64,000 nucleotides of DNA, taken from positions 1,178,001 to 1,242,000 of the forward strand of contig NC_007802.1 in assembly GCF_000013565.1 (NCBI RefSeq), in the 5' to 3' direction. The notes below the pieces were generated by a model. It had not been told where the DNA came from, ran no database searches, and worked only from the letters and a program-made list of their open reading frames with translations. The stretch comes from Jannaschia sp. CCS1 (GTDB lineage: Bacteria > Pseudomonadota > Alphaproteobacteria > Rhodobacterales > Rhodobacteraceae). Both the position numbers and the translations under genes were made by a program. Of the stretch, positions 8,389 to 18,813 are shown in pieces; position 1 is the first letter of the stretch, and each line of letters begins with the position of its first letter.

Positions 8389-9243
8389 ATGGCGCGAAAC
8401 CTTGATCTCACCTCGCTCAGGGCCTTTGTAACGGTCGTTGACGCGGGCGGTGTCACGAAAGCTTCGGGCTTTTTGAACCTGACGCAATCGGCGGTCTCCA
8501 TGCAGCTTAAACGGCTGGAAGAGGCGTTGGACGTGTCGCTGTTTGACCGCACCACGCGCAAGCTGAACCTGACGGGCGCGGGCGAACAGATGTTGGGCTA
8601 TGCACGCCGGATGCTGGAGCTGAATGATGAGGTTCTGGGCCGCCTGACCGCCACCGAATATGAGGGGGAGATCGTTCTGGGTGTGCCCGCTGACGTCGTC
8701 TACCCGGCCATCCCGGAGGTTCTGCAACGCTTCAACACGGCCTACCCGCGCATGAAGGTCCATCTTCTGTCCCTCGGCACGCTCAGCCTGAAAGCAGCGT
8801 TCGAGCGGGGCGAGGCGGACGTGATCCTGACCACGGAAGAGGATGTGGACCGGGGCGGAGAGACGCTGTTGGAGCGTCCCATGGTCTGGATCGGAGCAGA
8901 AGAGGGGCAGATGTGGAAGCAGCGCCCCCTTCGGCTGGCGTTCGAACACGATTGCATCTTTCGCGGCCCGGCGCTCACGGCGCTCGATGCGGCAGGTATA
9001 TCCTGGGAGATGGCGGTGGACTCCGATTCGATGCGCACCATCGAGGTCTCCGTCAGTGCCGACCTAGCGGTTCATGCGGTCATCGAGGGGACGGAATCAG
9101 CCTATACGTCGATCGTGCCCCACGGCGGCGCGCTGCCCGTGCTGCCCCGCATCCGCATCAACATGTACCGCTCAGACCTGTCCCGGGCCGAGCCTGTAGA
9201 TGCCCTTGTCGATCTGATCCGCCAGGCCTACCGCTCCATCTAG
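8389..9243 (+). CDS. LysR-family transcriptional regulator
   Basis: A 284-residue regulator. The N-terminal winged HTH (residues ~5-64) shows the pattern LRAFVTVVDAGGVTKASGFL, then LTQSAVSMQLKRLEEALDVSLFDR. A periplasmic-binding-protein-like effector domain follows (from ~90: EIVLGVPADVVYPAIPEVLQ). It is transcribed divergently from the DUF1127 gene with 122 bases between, and convergent with the quinone oxidoreductase gene. The target is unknown; LysR proteins often control the divergent neighbour. Confidence 0.92.
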   Translation: MARNLDLTSLRAFVTVVDAGGVTKASGFLNLTQSAVSMQLKRLEEALDVSLFDRTTRKLNLTGAGEQMLGYARRMLELNDEVLGRLTATEYEGEIVLGVPADVVYPAIPEVLQRFNTAYPRMKVHLLSLGTLSLKAAFERGEADVILTTEEDVDRGGETLLERPMVWIGAEEGQMWKQRPLRLAFEHDCIFRGPALTALDAAGISWEMAVDSDSMRTIEVSVSADLAVHAVIEGTESAYTSIVPHGGALPVLPRIRINMYRSDLSRAEPVDALVDLIRQAYRSI

Positions 9244-9257
9244 ACCTATCGCTGCAC

Positions 9258-10217
9258 CTAGATCGTCACGACGACCTTCCCCGCGACTTTGCGGGAGCGC
9301 AGCAACTCCAGCGCGTCGCCCGCCTCCGCCAAGGGCCGCGTCGCGCCGATATGCGGGCTCAGCTGCCCTGCCTCATACATGGCCATCAGGTCCGACAAGC
9401 TTTGCGCGAGACGTTCGGGTGCCCATTTCAGATACCCGCCCCAGTAAAAGCCAATGGCGTCGATGTTCTTGACCAACAGATGATTGGCCGGGATCTGGGG
9501 CACGTCGCCGCTGGCGAAGCCGATGACGATGATCCGGCCGCCGGGGTTTGTGGCCCGCATGGCCGCCTTGAACCCATCGCCGCCCACGGCGTCATAGACC
9601 ACATCAGCTCCGCCAAGCGCCTTCACCTCGGCGCGGATGTCGGACGTTTCACTGTCCAGCACGTGGGCGGCCCCGGCGGCCTTTGCCACAGCCAGTTTCT
9701 CAGCGCCCCGTGCGACCGCGATGACCTCGGCCCCCATCGCCGCCCCCAGTTCCACCGCCGTCAGGCCGACGCCCCCGGCTGCACCCAGAACCAATAGACG
9801 CTCGCCCTGTTTCAGATGCGCGCGGTCTGTCAGCGCGAGGTGGGAGGTCCCGTAGGCCACGATGAATCCCGCGGCCTCCTCAAACGGCATCGTATCGGGG
9901 ATCTCCACGCAGCGGGTCGCGCTGAAGACGCCGAACTCCGCCATCCCGCCAGAGCCCTCGAACACTGCCACGCGTGTGCCCAATGCAGGCGACGTGACGC
10001 CGTCGCCCAACGCGTCCACCACGCCCGCGATCTCCATCCCAAGGGTGAAGGGCAGGGCCGGCGTGTCCTGATAGGTGCCTTTCACGATCAACAAATCGCC
10101 GAAATTCACCCCGCAGGCGTGGATCCGTATGCGCACCTGTCCCGGGCCGGGCGTGGGCTCTGCCACTTCTTCGACACGGGGGGGCACCCCATGATCGCTT
10201 ACCACAAATGCTCGCAT
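9258..10217 (-). CDS. NADPH:quinone oxidoreductase, zinc-independent MDR family
   Basis: A 319-residue medium-chain reductase. The N-terminal GroES-like part has MRAFVVSDHGVPPRVEEVAE and CGVNFGDLLIVKGTYQ. The Rossmann motif LVLGAAGGVGLTAVELGAAM binds NADPH, and SEIAGVVDALGDG-like residues mark the quinone oxidoreductase branch rather than zinc alcohol dehydrogenases, since the structural zinc cysteines are absent. The open frame extends 94 codons upstream, but homology starts at 10217, so that start is used. It lies tail to tail with the LysR gene. Confidence 0.92.
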   Translation of the reverse strand: MRAFVVSDHGVPPRVEEVAEPTPGPGQVRIRIHACGVNFGDLLIVKGTYQDTPALPFTLGMEIAGVVDALGDGVTSPALGTRVAVFEGSGGMAEFGVFSATRCVEIPDTMPFEEAAGFIVAYGTSHLALTDRAHLKQGERLLVLGAAGGVGLTAVELGAAMGAEVIAVARGAEKLAVAKAAGAAHVLDSETSDIRAEVKALGGADVVYDAVGGDGFKAAMRATNPGGRIIVIGFASGDVPQIPANHLLVKNIDAIGFYWGGYLKWAPERLAQSLSDLMAMYEAGQLSPHIGATRPLAEAGDALELLRSRKVAGKVVVTI

Positions 10218-10429
10218 GTCCGCCTCCGCCGCTGGATCTCTCCGTCTCGTCCTAGCGGCTCGCCACCGCTTCCGCCAGCCGCGTGCTTTTTTCACACAAC
10301 CTCCCATTGAACTGCTACGGTCCGGCACTACCCTTACGGTCAAGACAGCGGAGAGGTCGTCAGACAGCCTCACCGGGAAGACGGCTTCGAACCAAGCAGC
10401 GACCATCGCCCTTTTCAGGGGAGACGCCC

Positions 10430-10810
10430 ATGACACATCCCGTAGACGTTCACGTGGGAAAACGCATCCGCCATCGCCGGTGGATGGTGGGTCGGACACA
10501 ACAGCAACTGGCCGAGACCGTCGGTATCAAATTCCAGCAGATTCAGAAGTACGAGACCGGGATGAATCGCGTCTCGGCCTCGCGTCTGTGGGATATTGGC
10601 GAAGCGCTGGACGTGCCTGTCGCCTATTTCTTTGAAGGCGTGGGCAGTGAGGAAGTGGCCTCCGATACAGCCACGGGTGAGGCGTTGCCGGGCGACCTTC
10701 TGGCAGATCGTGAGGCGTTGGAGCTTGTCCGGTCCTACTACGCGATCCCGGAAAATCAGCGCCGTCGCCTGTTCGATCTGGCCCGCGTGCTGTCGGATGC
10801 CGCCGCCTGA
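10430..10810 (+). CDS. XRE-family transcriptional regulator
   Basis: A 126-residue protein. Residues ~8-65 form a Cro/CI helix-turn-helix: RIRHRRWMVGRTQQQLAETV, then GIKFQQIQKYETGMNRVSAS. The rest is an acidic helical tail ending in ENQRRRLFDLARVLSDAAA. Similar short XRE proteins are widespread in Rhodobacteraceae without a defined target. An AGGGGAG site precedes the ATG at 10430. It is followed on the same strand by the IMPase-type gene after 75 bases. Confidence 0.9.
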   Translation: MTHPVDVHVGKRIRHRRWMVGRTQQQLAETVGIKFQQIQKYETGMNRVSASRLWDIGEALDVPVAYFFEGVGSEEVASDTATGEALPGDLLADREALELVRSYYAIPENQRRRLFDLARVLSDAAA

Positions 10811-10885
10811 CCCCTGACGCCGGAACCTTGACGTCTGCACGCGCAACATGTCACCCCCGGATCTTGTTTGGATATGGGGGCCACC

Positions 10886-11683
10886 ATGAAAGATGAGCAG
10901 GCATTGATTGAGACGGCCCATGCCATGGCCGATGCCGCGCGCGCGGCGATCCTGCCGCATTTCCGGCAATCGGGGCTTGGCACGGTCTCCAAGGAAGCCG
11001 ACCGCTACGATCCTGTAACGGTGGCCGACCGCGCGTCTGAGGCTGCCATGCGCGCGGTTCTGGCAGAGCGTCGCCCGACAGATGCGATCCTGGGCGAAGA
11101 AGAGGGTGCGCAGCCCGGCACCAGCGGGCTGACTTGGGTGCTCGACCCCATCGACGGCACACGTGGGTTTGTCTCGGGCACGCCGACCTGGGGCGTGTTG
11201 ATCGCATTGTGCGATGCGGATGGCCCGATCTACGGGATCATCGACCAACCCTATATCGGTGAACGGTTTGAGGGCGGCTTTGGCCGCGCGCAGATGAACG
11301 GGCCGCTGGGACCGCGTCCCCTTCGTGCCACGGCCTCCGCCAGCCTGGCCGAGACGACCTTGTTCACGACCTTTCCGGAAGTGGGCAGCGCGGCCGAGCG
11401 GCGCGGGTTTGAGGCAGTCCGCGACCGGGTGCAGCTGGTCCGATATGGATGTGATTGTTACGCTTATGCGCTTCTGGCGGCGGGCCAGATTGATCTGGTG
11501 ATCGAGGCCGGTCTGCAAAGCTATGACATCGCGGCCCCTGTGGCTTTGGTGCAGGCGGCCGGCGGTGTGATCACGAATTGGGAGGGCGGGCCGGTCCATG
11601 ACGGGGGACGCGCGATCGCCGCCGCCTCGCCCGCGCTACATGCCGAGGCGATGGCCTTGGTGAAAGGTACAGTAGATGACTGA
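10886..11683 (+). CDS. Inositol monophosphatase-family phosphatase (possibly histidinol-phosphatase)
   Basis: A 265-residue magnesium-dependent phosphatase. Metal-ligand motifs are present in order: DPVTVADRASE, LGEEEG, LDPIDGTRGF and the late SYDIAAPVALVQAAGG. These define the IMPase superfamily; members of this length with this signature are often HisN-type histidinol-phosphatases in Alphaproteobacteria, but inositol phosphatase or CysQ activity cannot be excluded. The start at 10886 has GGGGGCC upstream; an ATG at 10874 and a TTG at 10868 are alternatives. The 3' end overlaps the deaminase gene by 8 bases. Confidence 0.88.
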   Translation: MKDEQALIETAHAMADAARAAILPHFRQSGLGTVSKEADRYDPVTVADRASEAAMRAVLAERRPTDAILGEEEGAQPGTSGLTWVLDPIDGTRGFVSGTPTWGVLIALCDADGPIYGIIDQPYIGERFEGGFGRAQMNGPLGPRPLRATASASLAETTLFTTFPEVGSAAERRGFEAVRDRVQLVRYGCDCYAYALLAAGQIDLVIEAGLQSYDIAAPVALVQAAGGVITNWEGGPVHDGGRAIAAASPALHAEAMALVKGTVDD

Positions 11684-13016
11684 TCTGGTCCTGCGCAACG
11701 TCGCCCATTGCCTGACGATGGATGACGCGGGGACCGAGCCGCGCGACGTCGATATCCTGTTGCGGGATGGGCAGATTTCTGAATTTGGCCAAAGCCTTGC
11801 GACCGAAGCTTCATCTATTGATTGCAGCGCGTGTCTGGTGACGCCGGGCCTCGTGAACACCCACCACCACCTGTTTCAGACGCTCACCCGCGCCGTGCCC
11901 GGAGCCCAGGATGCGGCGCTTTTTGGCTGGCTGCAGACGCTCTATCCGATCTGGTCCCGCTTCACCCCGGATCATATGGAAACCTCGGCGATCATCGGTC
12001 TGGCAGAGCTGGCGCTGTCGGGCTGCACGACGTCCTCGGATCATATGTATCTGTTCCCGAACGGCTCCCGCCTTGATGATACTATCGCGGCGGCGCAGCA
12101 GGTCGGCCTGCGGTTTCATCCCACGCGTGGGGCGATGTCTATCGGCGTCTCGGACGGCGGCCTGCCCCCTGACGCGCTGGTGGAAGATGAGGTCGCCATT
12201 CTGGAAGATTGCCTGCGCGTTATCGATGCCTTCCATGATCCCGCGCCCGGCTCGATGTGTCAGGTCGGCGTGGCGCCCTGTTCGCCCTTCTCGGTGAGTC
12301 GCGAGTTGATGCGCGATGCCGCCATCCTCGCCCGCGACAAGGGGGTGATGCTGCACACGCATCTGGCTGAAAACGATGAAGATATCGCCTATTCCTTGGA
12401 AAAGTTCGGCTGCCGTCCCGGGCAATATGCCGAGGATCTGGGCTGGACCGGCGATGACGTGTGGCATGCCCATTGCGTGAAACTGGACGGGCAGGAGATT
12501 GATCTGTTCGCCCGTTCCGGCACCGGTGTTGCCCATTGCCCCTGCTCCAATTGTCGTCTCGCCTCCGGTATCGCGCCGGTGCGGGCCATGCGGGACGCGG
12601 GCGTGACGGTCGGCCTTGGCGTGGATGGATCGGCGTCCAACGACGCGGGGTCCCTGGTGGATGAGGCGCGGCAAGCGATGCTTTTGCAGCGCGTGGTCAG
12701 CGGCCCCGATGCGATGTCCGCGCGGGAGGCGTTGCGTATCGCCACCCGTGGCGGGGCAGAGGTGTTGGGCCGGGGTCAGGAGTTGGGTCAGATCGCGCCG
12801 GGGTTCCGGGCCGATCTGGCGATCTGGGACATGTCGGGTGTGGAGGCTGCGGGCAGTTGGGACCCCGCGGCCCTCCTGCTGGCCGGGCCGCGCCGGGTGC
12901 GCGACCTGATCGTGGAGGGACGCGTGGTGGTGCGCGACGGGCAGATGGCAGTGCTGGATCTCGCGCCGCATTTGGCCCGCCAACGGCAGTTTGCGCGGGC
13001 GCTTGCTGACGGCTGA
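11676..13016 (+). CDS. 8-oxoguanine deaminase (amidohydrolase)
   Basis: A 446-residue metal-dependent amidohydrolase that would convert 8-oxoguanine to urate. The TIM-barrel metal sites are visible: NTHHHLFQTLTR, LHTHLAEN, WHAHCVKLD and LGVDGSASND. The N-terminal LVLRNVAHCLTMDD and C-terminal beta segments form the usual composite domain. The SASNDAGSLVDEARQAMLLQ region matches the 8-oxoguanine deaminase / hydroxyatrazine hydrolase branch, so a related purine or triazine substrate is the alternative. It is translationally coupled to the upstream phosphatase. Confidence 0.88.
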   Translation: MTDLVLRNVAHCLTMDDAGTEPRDVDILLRDGQISEFGQSLATEASSIDCSACLVTPGLVNTHHHLFQTLTRAVPGAQDAALFGWLQTLYPIWSRFTPDHMETSAIIGLAELALSGCTTSSDHMYLFPNGSRLDDTIAAAQQVGLRFHPTRGAMSIGVSDGGLPPDALVEDEVAILEDCLRVIDAFHDPAPGSMCQVGVAPCSPFSVSRELMRDAAILARDKGVMLHTHLAENDEDIAYSLEKFGCRPGQYAEDLGWTGDDVWHAHCVKLDGQEIDLFARSGTGVAHCPCSNCRLASGIAPVRAMRDAGVTVGLGVDGSASNDAGSLVDEARQAMLLQRVVSGPDAMSAREALRIATRGGAEVLGRGQELGQIAPGFRADLAIWDMSGVEAAGSWDPAALLLAGPRRVRDLIVEGRVVVRDGQMAVLDLAPHLARQRQFARALADG

Positions 13017-13211
13017 AACTTGTCTTTTTCAGATAATTTTAGTCAAATTGTCGCCGTAATGCGCCAGTAATCTATTATTCACTACATCGACTAAAACTTC
13101 TTCCACAGGGCCGTGCACAGGCTATGCTGCCTGAAACGACCTTGCCTTGATGCGCCAGGGGTGCTCGGGCATTCTATGGGACATCGAGCAAACAAAAAGG
13201 GATCACCCCCA

Positions 13212-13712
13212 ATGAAGATCCGTATCGCAAGTGGCCTTATTGCCCTCGCCGTGGCCCTTACGGCCTGCACACCGACAACCGGCGCCAGCGGCGTCTCAGG
13301 CGGGGCGGGCGATGTCCAGCGGCTGAGCTTTGGTCAAAGCGTCGATCTGGCCTCCGTCGGTGCGCGGCTCGCGACCCTGCGCGCGCGTCAGGGATTGTCT
13401 CAGCCCCTGTCCCATTCCGCGGCGTTGCAGGCTGCGGCCCAGGCCCATGCCGATGATATGGCGCGCACTGGCAATTTCTCGCACCGGGGGGCGAATGGGT
13501 CCAACTTGGCATCGCGTGTGCGCGCGGCGGGCTACAGCGCCTGCTACGCCAACGAAAACATCGCCTTCGGCCAGGCCAACACGGCGCAGGTGTTCCAGGA
13601 TTGGATGGCCTCCAGCGGGCATCGCCGCAACATATTGGCCGCACGCGCGACCCAGTTTGGCTATGCGCAGCGAAACGGCTATGCGGTCTTGGTCCTGGGG
13701 CGCAGCTGCTGA
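13212..13712 (+). CDS. CAP-superfamily (SCP/PR1-like) lipoprotein
   Basis: A 166-residue secreted protein. It starts MKIRIASGLIALAVALTACT, a lipoprotein signal with Cys at 19. The CAP domain follows with the usual tetrad surroundings: AAQAHADDMA (first His), NENIAFG (Glu) and SSGHRRNILA (second His), and it ends at LGRSC. Bacterial CAP proteins are extracytoplasmic with unknown activity. The ATG at 13212 is taken because the signal peptide begins there. The 3' end overlaps the convergent EamA gene by 34 bases. Confidence 0.9.
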   Translation: MKIRIASGLIALAVALTACTPTTGASGVSGGAGDVQRLSFGQSVDLASVGARLATLRARQGLSQPLSHSAALQAAAQAHADDMARTGNFSHRGANGSNLASRVRAAGYSACYANENIAFGQANTAQVFQDWMASSGHRRNILAARATQFGYAQRNGYAVLVLGRSC

Positions 13713-14602
13713 AGCAGCGCCCGCGACTGGCTGATACCGATCCCCAACAGGATCAGGCCAAGGGCCCAGAACAGCTGAGGCGGCAGCGCCTCTCCCATGA
13801 GTGTGACCCCGAAAAGGACCGCCCAGACAGGCACCATATAGCTGGTGAATGACATGAAGAGAGAGCCCGCTGTCGTGATCACGCGCACCCGCATGATCGC
13901 GGCGAGGCCTGTCGGGAAAATCGCGGTGTAGATCAGCGCCCAGGCGGCAGAGGATTGCGTGACCTGCGGCGGGCCGTCGATGATCCAGGCGAGCGGCACC
14001 AGCACCAGCGCACCCATCAGCAATGTAGCGCCGGCAAAGGCCACGGGCGGCAATGTCGGCGCGCGGCGCGTCAGGACGGAGCCTGCCGCATAGCAGGCCG
14101 CGGTGGCGATACAGGCAAGCCGTCCCGCAAATGTCCCGTCCTCGAACGCGCCCGGTCCCACCAGTAAAACAAGGCCGACAAAGCCCAGACACACGCCGAT
14201 CACCCGTCGGGGGCCGATCCCTTCGTCCCGCGAAAAGATCGCCACCAGGGGCAGCACGATCAGCGGAACCGCCCCCATGGCCACGCCCGCAAAGGCAGAC
14301 GGCACGTAGCTCAGCCCCCAGGCCAAAAGCGTCAGCGGCAATGCCAGCGACCCGACGCCAATGATCGTCACAAATCCCCAGGCCCGTCCGCCCCGGATGG
14401 TGCCAAGCCCCTGACCCATCAATGCGCCGATGGGCAGAAGGAGTGCAGCGGCCAGGGCCAGGCGACCTGCGGCCACCCACCAAATGCTGATCCCCTCCAG
14501 CGCCAGGGACGTGCCCATGAAGGCGGTGCCCCAAATGATGCCGAGACTGATGATGAGGAGCCAGTTTTTCAGCCCCGGGCGTGCGGGCGACGGGGCGGTC
14601 AT
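13679..14602 (-). CDS. EamA-family (DMT superfamily) transporter
   Basis: A 307-residue protein with ten hydrophobic helices in two EamA repeats. The first begins NWLLIISLGIIWGTAFMGTS, and the second begins near RLACIATAACYAAGSVLTRR. Relatives export amino acids or other metabolites; the substrate here is unknown. The start at 14602 (MTAPSPARPG) is preferred over an upstream one at 14674 because the extension is hydrophilic and unlike the family. Its end overlaps the CAP gene. Confidence 0.9.
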   Translation of the reverse strand: MTAPSPARPGLKNWLLIISLGIIWGTAFMGTSLALEGISIWWVAAGRLALAAALLLPIGALMGQGLGTIRGGRAWGFVTIIGVGSLALPLTLLAWGLSYVPSAFAGVAMGAVPLIVLPLVAIFSRDEGIGPRRVIGVCLGFVGLVLLVGPGAFEDGTFAGRLACIATAACYAAGSVLTRRAPTLPPVAFAGATLLMGALVLVPLAWIIDGPPQVTQSSAAWALIYTAIFPTGLAAIMRVRVITTAGSLFMSFTSYMVPVWAVLFGVTLMGEALPPQLFWALGLILLGIGISQSRALLQQLRPRTKTA

Positions 14603-14722
14603 CGACGCTGCCGGATGGTTTCGCCGGTGGCAGAGGGAACAGTGTTGGTCATGTCCATCGACTTGGCGCGCCAAGGGGGGCGCGTCAAGCAGCGAACCAC
14701 GTTCGCCGGTGGGTGGCGCGTG

Positions 14723-15184
14723 TCAGGCGATGGTGCAGAAGATCTCCGTGCGCAGATCCTCGGGGGCGGTGTCGCCGGGATCGTCGGTGTAAATCTCCCA
14801 TGTGGGCATCGTGCCGGGCGTGCCCTGGGCTTCCAGATGCTCCCACAGCGCTTTGTGGGTCAGGTTCATCGTGTCGTAGGGACCCTTGTGGATCACATGC
14901 ATGACATCTCCGGCGGGCAAGGCGTCGGATTTGATCGCGCCTTCGGCTTTGGCGGCGTCATCCGTCGACACGATCACACCGCCCCGAAACCGCAGGATCT
15001 TTGGGTCCATCCCAGTGTAGACGGACATCGGCATAGACAGGGGTGTGATGCCGGACTGACCCACAAAGGCGAAGATCTCGCCGAAGGCAGACCCCATCGC
15101 ATCGGCAATTTCGGGGCCATAGGCGCATTCGCGCTCGACGTAGATGTAGGGTTGGGCAGGCAGGGTTTTTCGGGTGAACTCCAT
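14723..15184 (-). CDS. GyrI-like / effector-binding-domain protein
   Basis: A 153-residue stand-alone GyrI-like small-molecule-binding fold: EFTRKTLPAQPYIYVERECA, GGVIVSTDDAAKAEGAIKSD, DVMHVIHKGPYDTMNLTHKA and a C-terminal WEIYTDDPGD segment are characteristic of AraC effector domains and GyrI. No DNA-binding domain is attached. The start at 15184 has AAAGGAG 8 bases upstream. The role is unknown; relatives bind drugs or metabolites. Confidence 0.82.
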   Translation of the reverse strand: MEFTRKTLPAQPYIYVERECAYGPEIADAMGSAFGEIFAFVGQSGITPLSMPMSVYTGMDPKILRFRGGVIVSTDDAAKAEGAIKSDALPAGDVMHVIHKGPYDTMNLTHKALWEHLEAQGTPGTMPTWEIYTDDPGDTAPEDLRTEIFCTIA

Positions 15185-15302
15185 CTCAGCACTCCTTTCA
15201 GGGCCGCAAGCATAGTCCCGCGCGCGCCGTTCTCCAAACGCGCGTCTGGGAACCGCTGCCGTTGTGGCGCGTTGACCGGCCAGCATATGAAAGGAGATCA
15301 CT

Positions 15303-15506
15303 ATGGAAACCTGGGGTTTTCTCGCAGGACTGTTCCTGTTTACCATGATCGCGTGGCTCGCCTGGGCCGCGTGGAGCAAGAAGCGGACCGAGGATCGATT
15401 GGACGATCCCGATACGCCGAAATCATCGCTGGCCAAAGATGGACCCGGGCCCAACCCGGTGACTGCGCCGCGTGTGGGCAATGGTGACGTCAACGTGAAG
15501 AGCTGA
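15303..15506 (+). CDS. Small single-span membrane protein
   Basis: A 67-residue protein with one hydrophobic helix near the N-terminus (METWGFLAGLFLFTMIAWLA), then a basic KKR stop-transfer and a Pro/Asp-rich cytoplasmic tail. An AAAGGAG site lies at ideal spacing before the ATG. It is divergent from the GyrI-like gene and followed by a strong terminator. No family is recognised. Confidence 0.75.
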   Translation: METWGFLAGLFLFTMIAWLAWAAWSKKRTEDRLDDPDTPKSSLAKDGPGPNPVTAPRVGNGDVNVKS

Positions 15507-15511
15507 CCGCA

Positions 15512-15541
15512 AAAGCGGGGCCGCATCGGGCCCCGCTTTCG
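15512..15541. terminator. Bidirectional terminator between the small membrane gene and ilvC
   Basis: A strong hairpin with arms AAAGCGGGGCC and GGCCCCGCTTT flanking a short GCATCG-type loop, sited between two convergent genes. It is flanked by an A-run on the left and CTTTCGTG on the right, so it can act for both strands. Confidence 0.88.
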
Positions 15542-15556
15542 TGTATCAGGGCGGGC

Positions 15557-16710
<1,154 letters not shown>

Positions 16711-17166
16711 ATGCTTGATGATATTGACCGCCGCCTGTTGCGCCATCTGCAGGACGACCCCACTCAGTCAGTCGGTGATCTGGCAGAGGCTGCCCGCATC
16801 CCTCTCGCCAGCGCCTACAAGCGGTTCGAAAAGCTGCAAGCTGCCGGTGTTCTGCGCGGCCAACGGGCTGTGATTGATTGGCGCGCTTTAGGGTTTGAGG
16901 TGGAGGTGTCGCTTCGCATCACCCTGGACAAGACCAACCCTCGTGCCTTTGATGAATTTCTCGCCGCCGCCCGCGATGTGCCCGAGGTGATCGAGATCCA
17001 GACCTTCCTTGGCCGCGTCGATGCGCGCCTCAAGGTGATCGCCAAGGACCTATTCGCGTATCAGGAGGTCTACCGCAACAGCATCCTCAATCTGCCCCAT
17101 ATGGCGGATATCGAGGCATTGATGCAGGTCGCCACGATCAAGAATACGATGAGCTACCCGTTGTGA
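16711..17166 (+). CDS. Lrp/AsnC-family regulator (first of tandem pair)
   Basis: A 151-residue protein: an N-terminal HTH (MLDDIDRRLLRHLQDDPTQS, then GDLAEAARIPLASAYKRFEKL) and a C-terminal RAM/AsnC ligand-binding domain (VIEIQTFLGRVDARLKVIAKD). It is probably an amino-acid-responsive dimer or octamer. Its stop codon overlaps the GTG start of a second Lrp gene by 4 bases, and it is divergent from ilvC. Confidence 0.92.
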   Translation: MLDDIDRRLLRHLQDDPTQSVGDLAEAARIPLASAYKRFEKLQAAGVLRGQRAVIDWRALGFEVEVSLRITLDKTNPRAFDEFLAAARDVPEVIEIQTFLGRVDARLKVIAKDLFAYQEVYRNSILNLPHMADIEALMQVATIKNTMSYPL

Positions 17167-17618
17167 CTGACCTCGACCCGACAGACTTTGCGATCCTCCG
17201 CCTACTCTCCCAGGACGCGACGCTGAAGGCGTCCGAGGTTGGACGGCGCGTAGACCTCAGCCAGCCGGCCGCATGGCGTCGGATCAAGCGGTTAACGGAC
17301 GCAGGCATTATCGCGGGACGCCGTCTTGATCTGGACGCGCAGGCCCTCGGCTTTGGGGTGACGGTGTTCCTGGGGGTCAAGCTGGCCACCAAATCCCGTG
17401 TCAGCCTTGAGGATTTTGAACGTGCGATCACCGCCATCCCCGAGGTGCAGACGGTCGAACATGTCCTGGGCCTCTATGATTACCGCCTGCGGGTCGTCGC
17501 CCGTGATCTGGCGGATTTTGAGCGTGTCCTGCGCCGCCGTATCATGACCCTGCCAAGCGTCGGAAATGTAGAGGCCAACGTGCTTTTGTCCGAGGAACAG
17601 CGCCCCGGTCCCTTGTAG
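17163..17618 (+). CDS. Lrp/AsnC-family regulator (second of tandem pair)
   Basis: A 151-residue paralog of the upstream gene with HTH (MTDLDPTDFAILRLLSQDAT, DLSQPAAWRRIKRLTDAGII) and AsnC domain (VQTVEHVLGLYDYRLRVVAR). It starts with GTG within the GTGA overlap of the upstream stop, so the two proteins are made in fixed ratio and could form a mixed oligomer; that is inference. It is followed after 60 bases by an aminotransferase gene. Confidence 0.92.
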   Translation: MTDLDPTDFAILRLLSQDATLKASEVGRRVDLSQPAAWRRIKRLTDAGIIAGRRLDLDAQALGFGVTVFLGVKLATKSRVSLEDFERAITAIPEVQTVEHVLGLYDYRLRVVARDLADFERVLRRRIMTLPSVGNVEANVLLSEEQRPGPL

Positions 17619-17678
17619 GGCGGGGTTTACCCCGCCGTCGCCTCCCCCTATCCCATATGTGAAACGGAGGATGCCCCC

Positions 17679-18809
17679 ATGAACGCCCTGCTCGACACCA
17701 TCGACCCCGACGGCCTGCTGGAATATTCGGTGGTTTTCACCGACCGCTCGCTCAACCACATGTCCGCCAGTTTCCGCACGGTGATGACCGATATCTCGTC
17801 GATGCTGAAAGAGGTCTACACCGCCGATGCCGTGGCGCTTGTGCCCGGCGGCGGCACCTTCGGGATGGAGGCGGTGGCGCGCCAGTTCGCCCAAGATACG
17901 GACGTTCTGGTGGTGCGCAACGGCTGGTTCTCCTTCCGCTGGTCGCAGATCCTGGATGCGGGCGGGTTTGCGGGCGATGTGACCGTGATGAAAGCGCGGC
18001 CCCAAGGCAACGCGCCGGAATCGCCCTATGCCCCGGCCCCAATTGAAGAAGTCACCGCCAAGATCCGCGACGCGAAACCGGGCATTGTCTTCGCCCCCCA
18101 TGTGGAAACCTCCGCCGGGGTAATTCTGCCCGACGCCTACATCAAGGCCCTCTCAGATGCGGCCCATGAGGTTGGCGCGCTGATGGTTCTGGATTGTATC
18201 GCCAGCGGCTGCGCCTGGGTCGATATGAAAGCCACCGGTGTCGACGTCTTGATCTCCGCCCCGCAAAAGGGCTGGTCCGCACAACCCTGCGCGGGCCTTG
18301 TCATGATGTCAGATCGCGCGGTCGCACGGATGGAAGAGACATCATCAAACTCCTTCGCCGGCGACCTGAAAGCGTGGCACAAGATCATGCTGGCCTATGA
18401 AGGCGGCGGCCACGCCTACCTTGCCACGATGCCCACGGACGCTCTGCGCGTCTTCCGTGACACGATGCAGGAGACCCGTGACTATGGGTTTGAAAAGCTG
18501 AAAGACGCGCAATGGGCGTTGGGCAATGGCGTGCGTGCAATGCTCGCGGAAAAAGGTGTGAAATCCGTTGCTGCCGACGGCTTTGGCGCGCCCGGTGTGG
18601 TGGTCAGCTACACCGACGACCCCGATATCAAATCCGGCGCGAAGTTCGCCGCGCTTGGCATGCAGATCGCGGCTGGCGTGCCGTTGCAGGTGGATGAGCC
18701 CGCAGATTTCATGACGTTCCGGCTTGGCCTCTTTGGTCTCGACAAACTCTATGATGTCGACGCCGCTTTGTCCCGTCTGCAAGGCCCCATCGACGAGGTG
18801 TTCGGCTAA
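17679..18809 (+). CDS. Class V aminotransferase (serine/alanine-glyoxylate type)
   Basis: A 376-residue PLP enzyme. The likely Schiff-base Lys is in VLISAPQKGWSAQPCAG, preceded by MVLDCIASGCAWVDMKATGV, whose Asp binds the PLP pyridine nitrogen. ALVPGGGTFGMEAVARQF is the phosphate-binding turn. The family includes serine-glyoxylate, alanine-glyoxylate and 2-aminoethylphosphonate transaminases; the donor here is not resolved. An ATG with CGGAGG upstream sets the start. It may be controlled by the Lrp pair directly upstream. Confidence 0.87.
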   Translation: MNALLDTIDPDGLLEYSVVFTDRSLNHMSASFRTVMTDISSMLKEVYTADAVALVPGGGTFGMEAVARQFAQDTDVLVVRNGWFSFRWSQILDAGGFAGDVTVMKARPQGNAPESPYAPAPIEEVTAKIRDAKPGIVFAPHVETSAGVILPDAYIKALSDAAHEVGALMVLDCIASGCAWVDMKATGVDVLISAPQKGWSAQPCAGLVMMSDRAVARMEETSSNSFAGDLKAWHKIMLAYEGGGHAYLATMPTDALRVFRDTMQETRDYGFEKLKDAQWALGNGVRAMLAEKGVKSVAADGFGAPGVVVSYTDDPDIKSGAKFAALGMQIAAGVPLQVDEPADFMTFRLGLFGLDKLYDVDAALSRLQGPIDEVFG

Positions 18810-18813
18810 GACG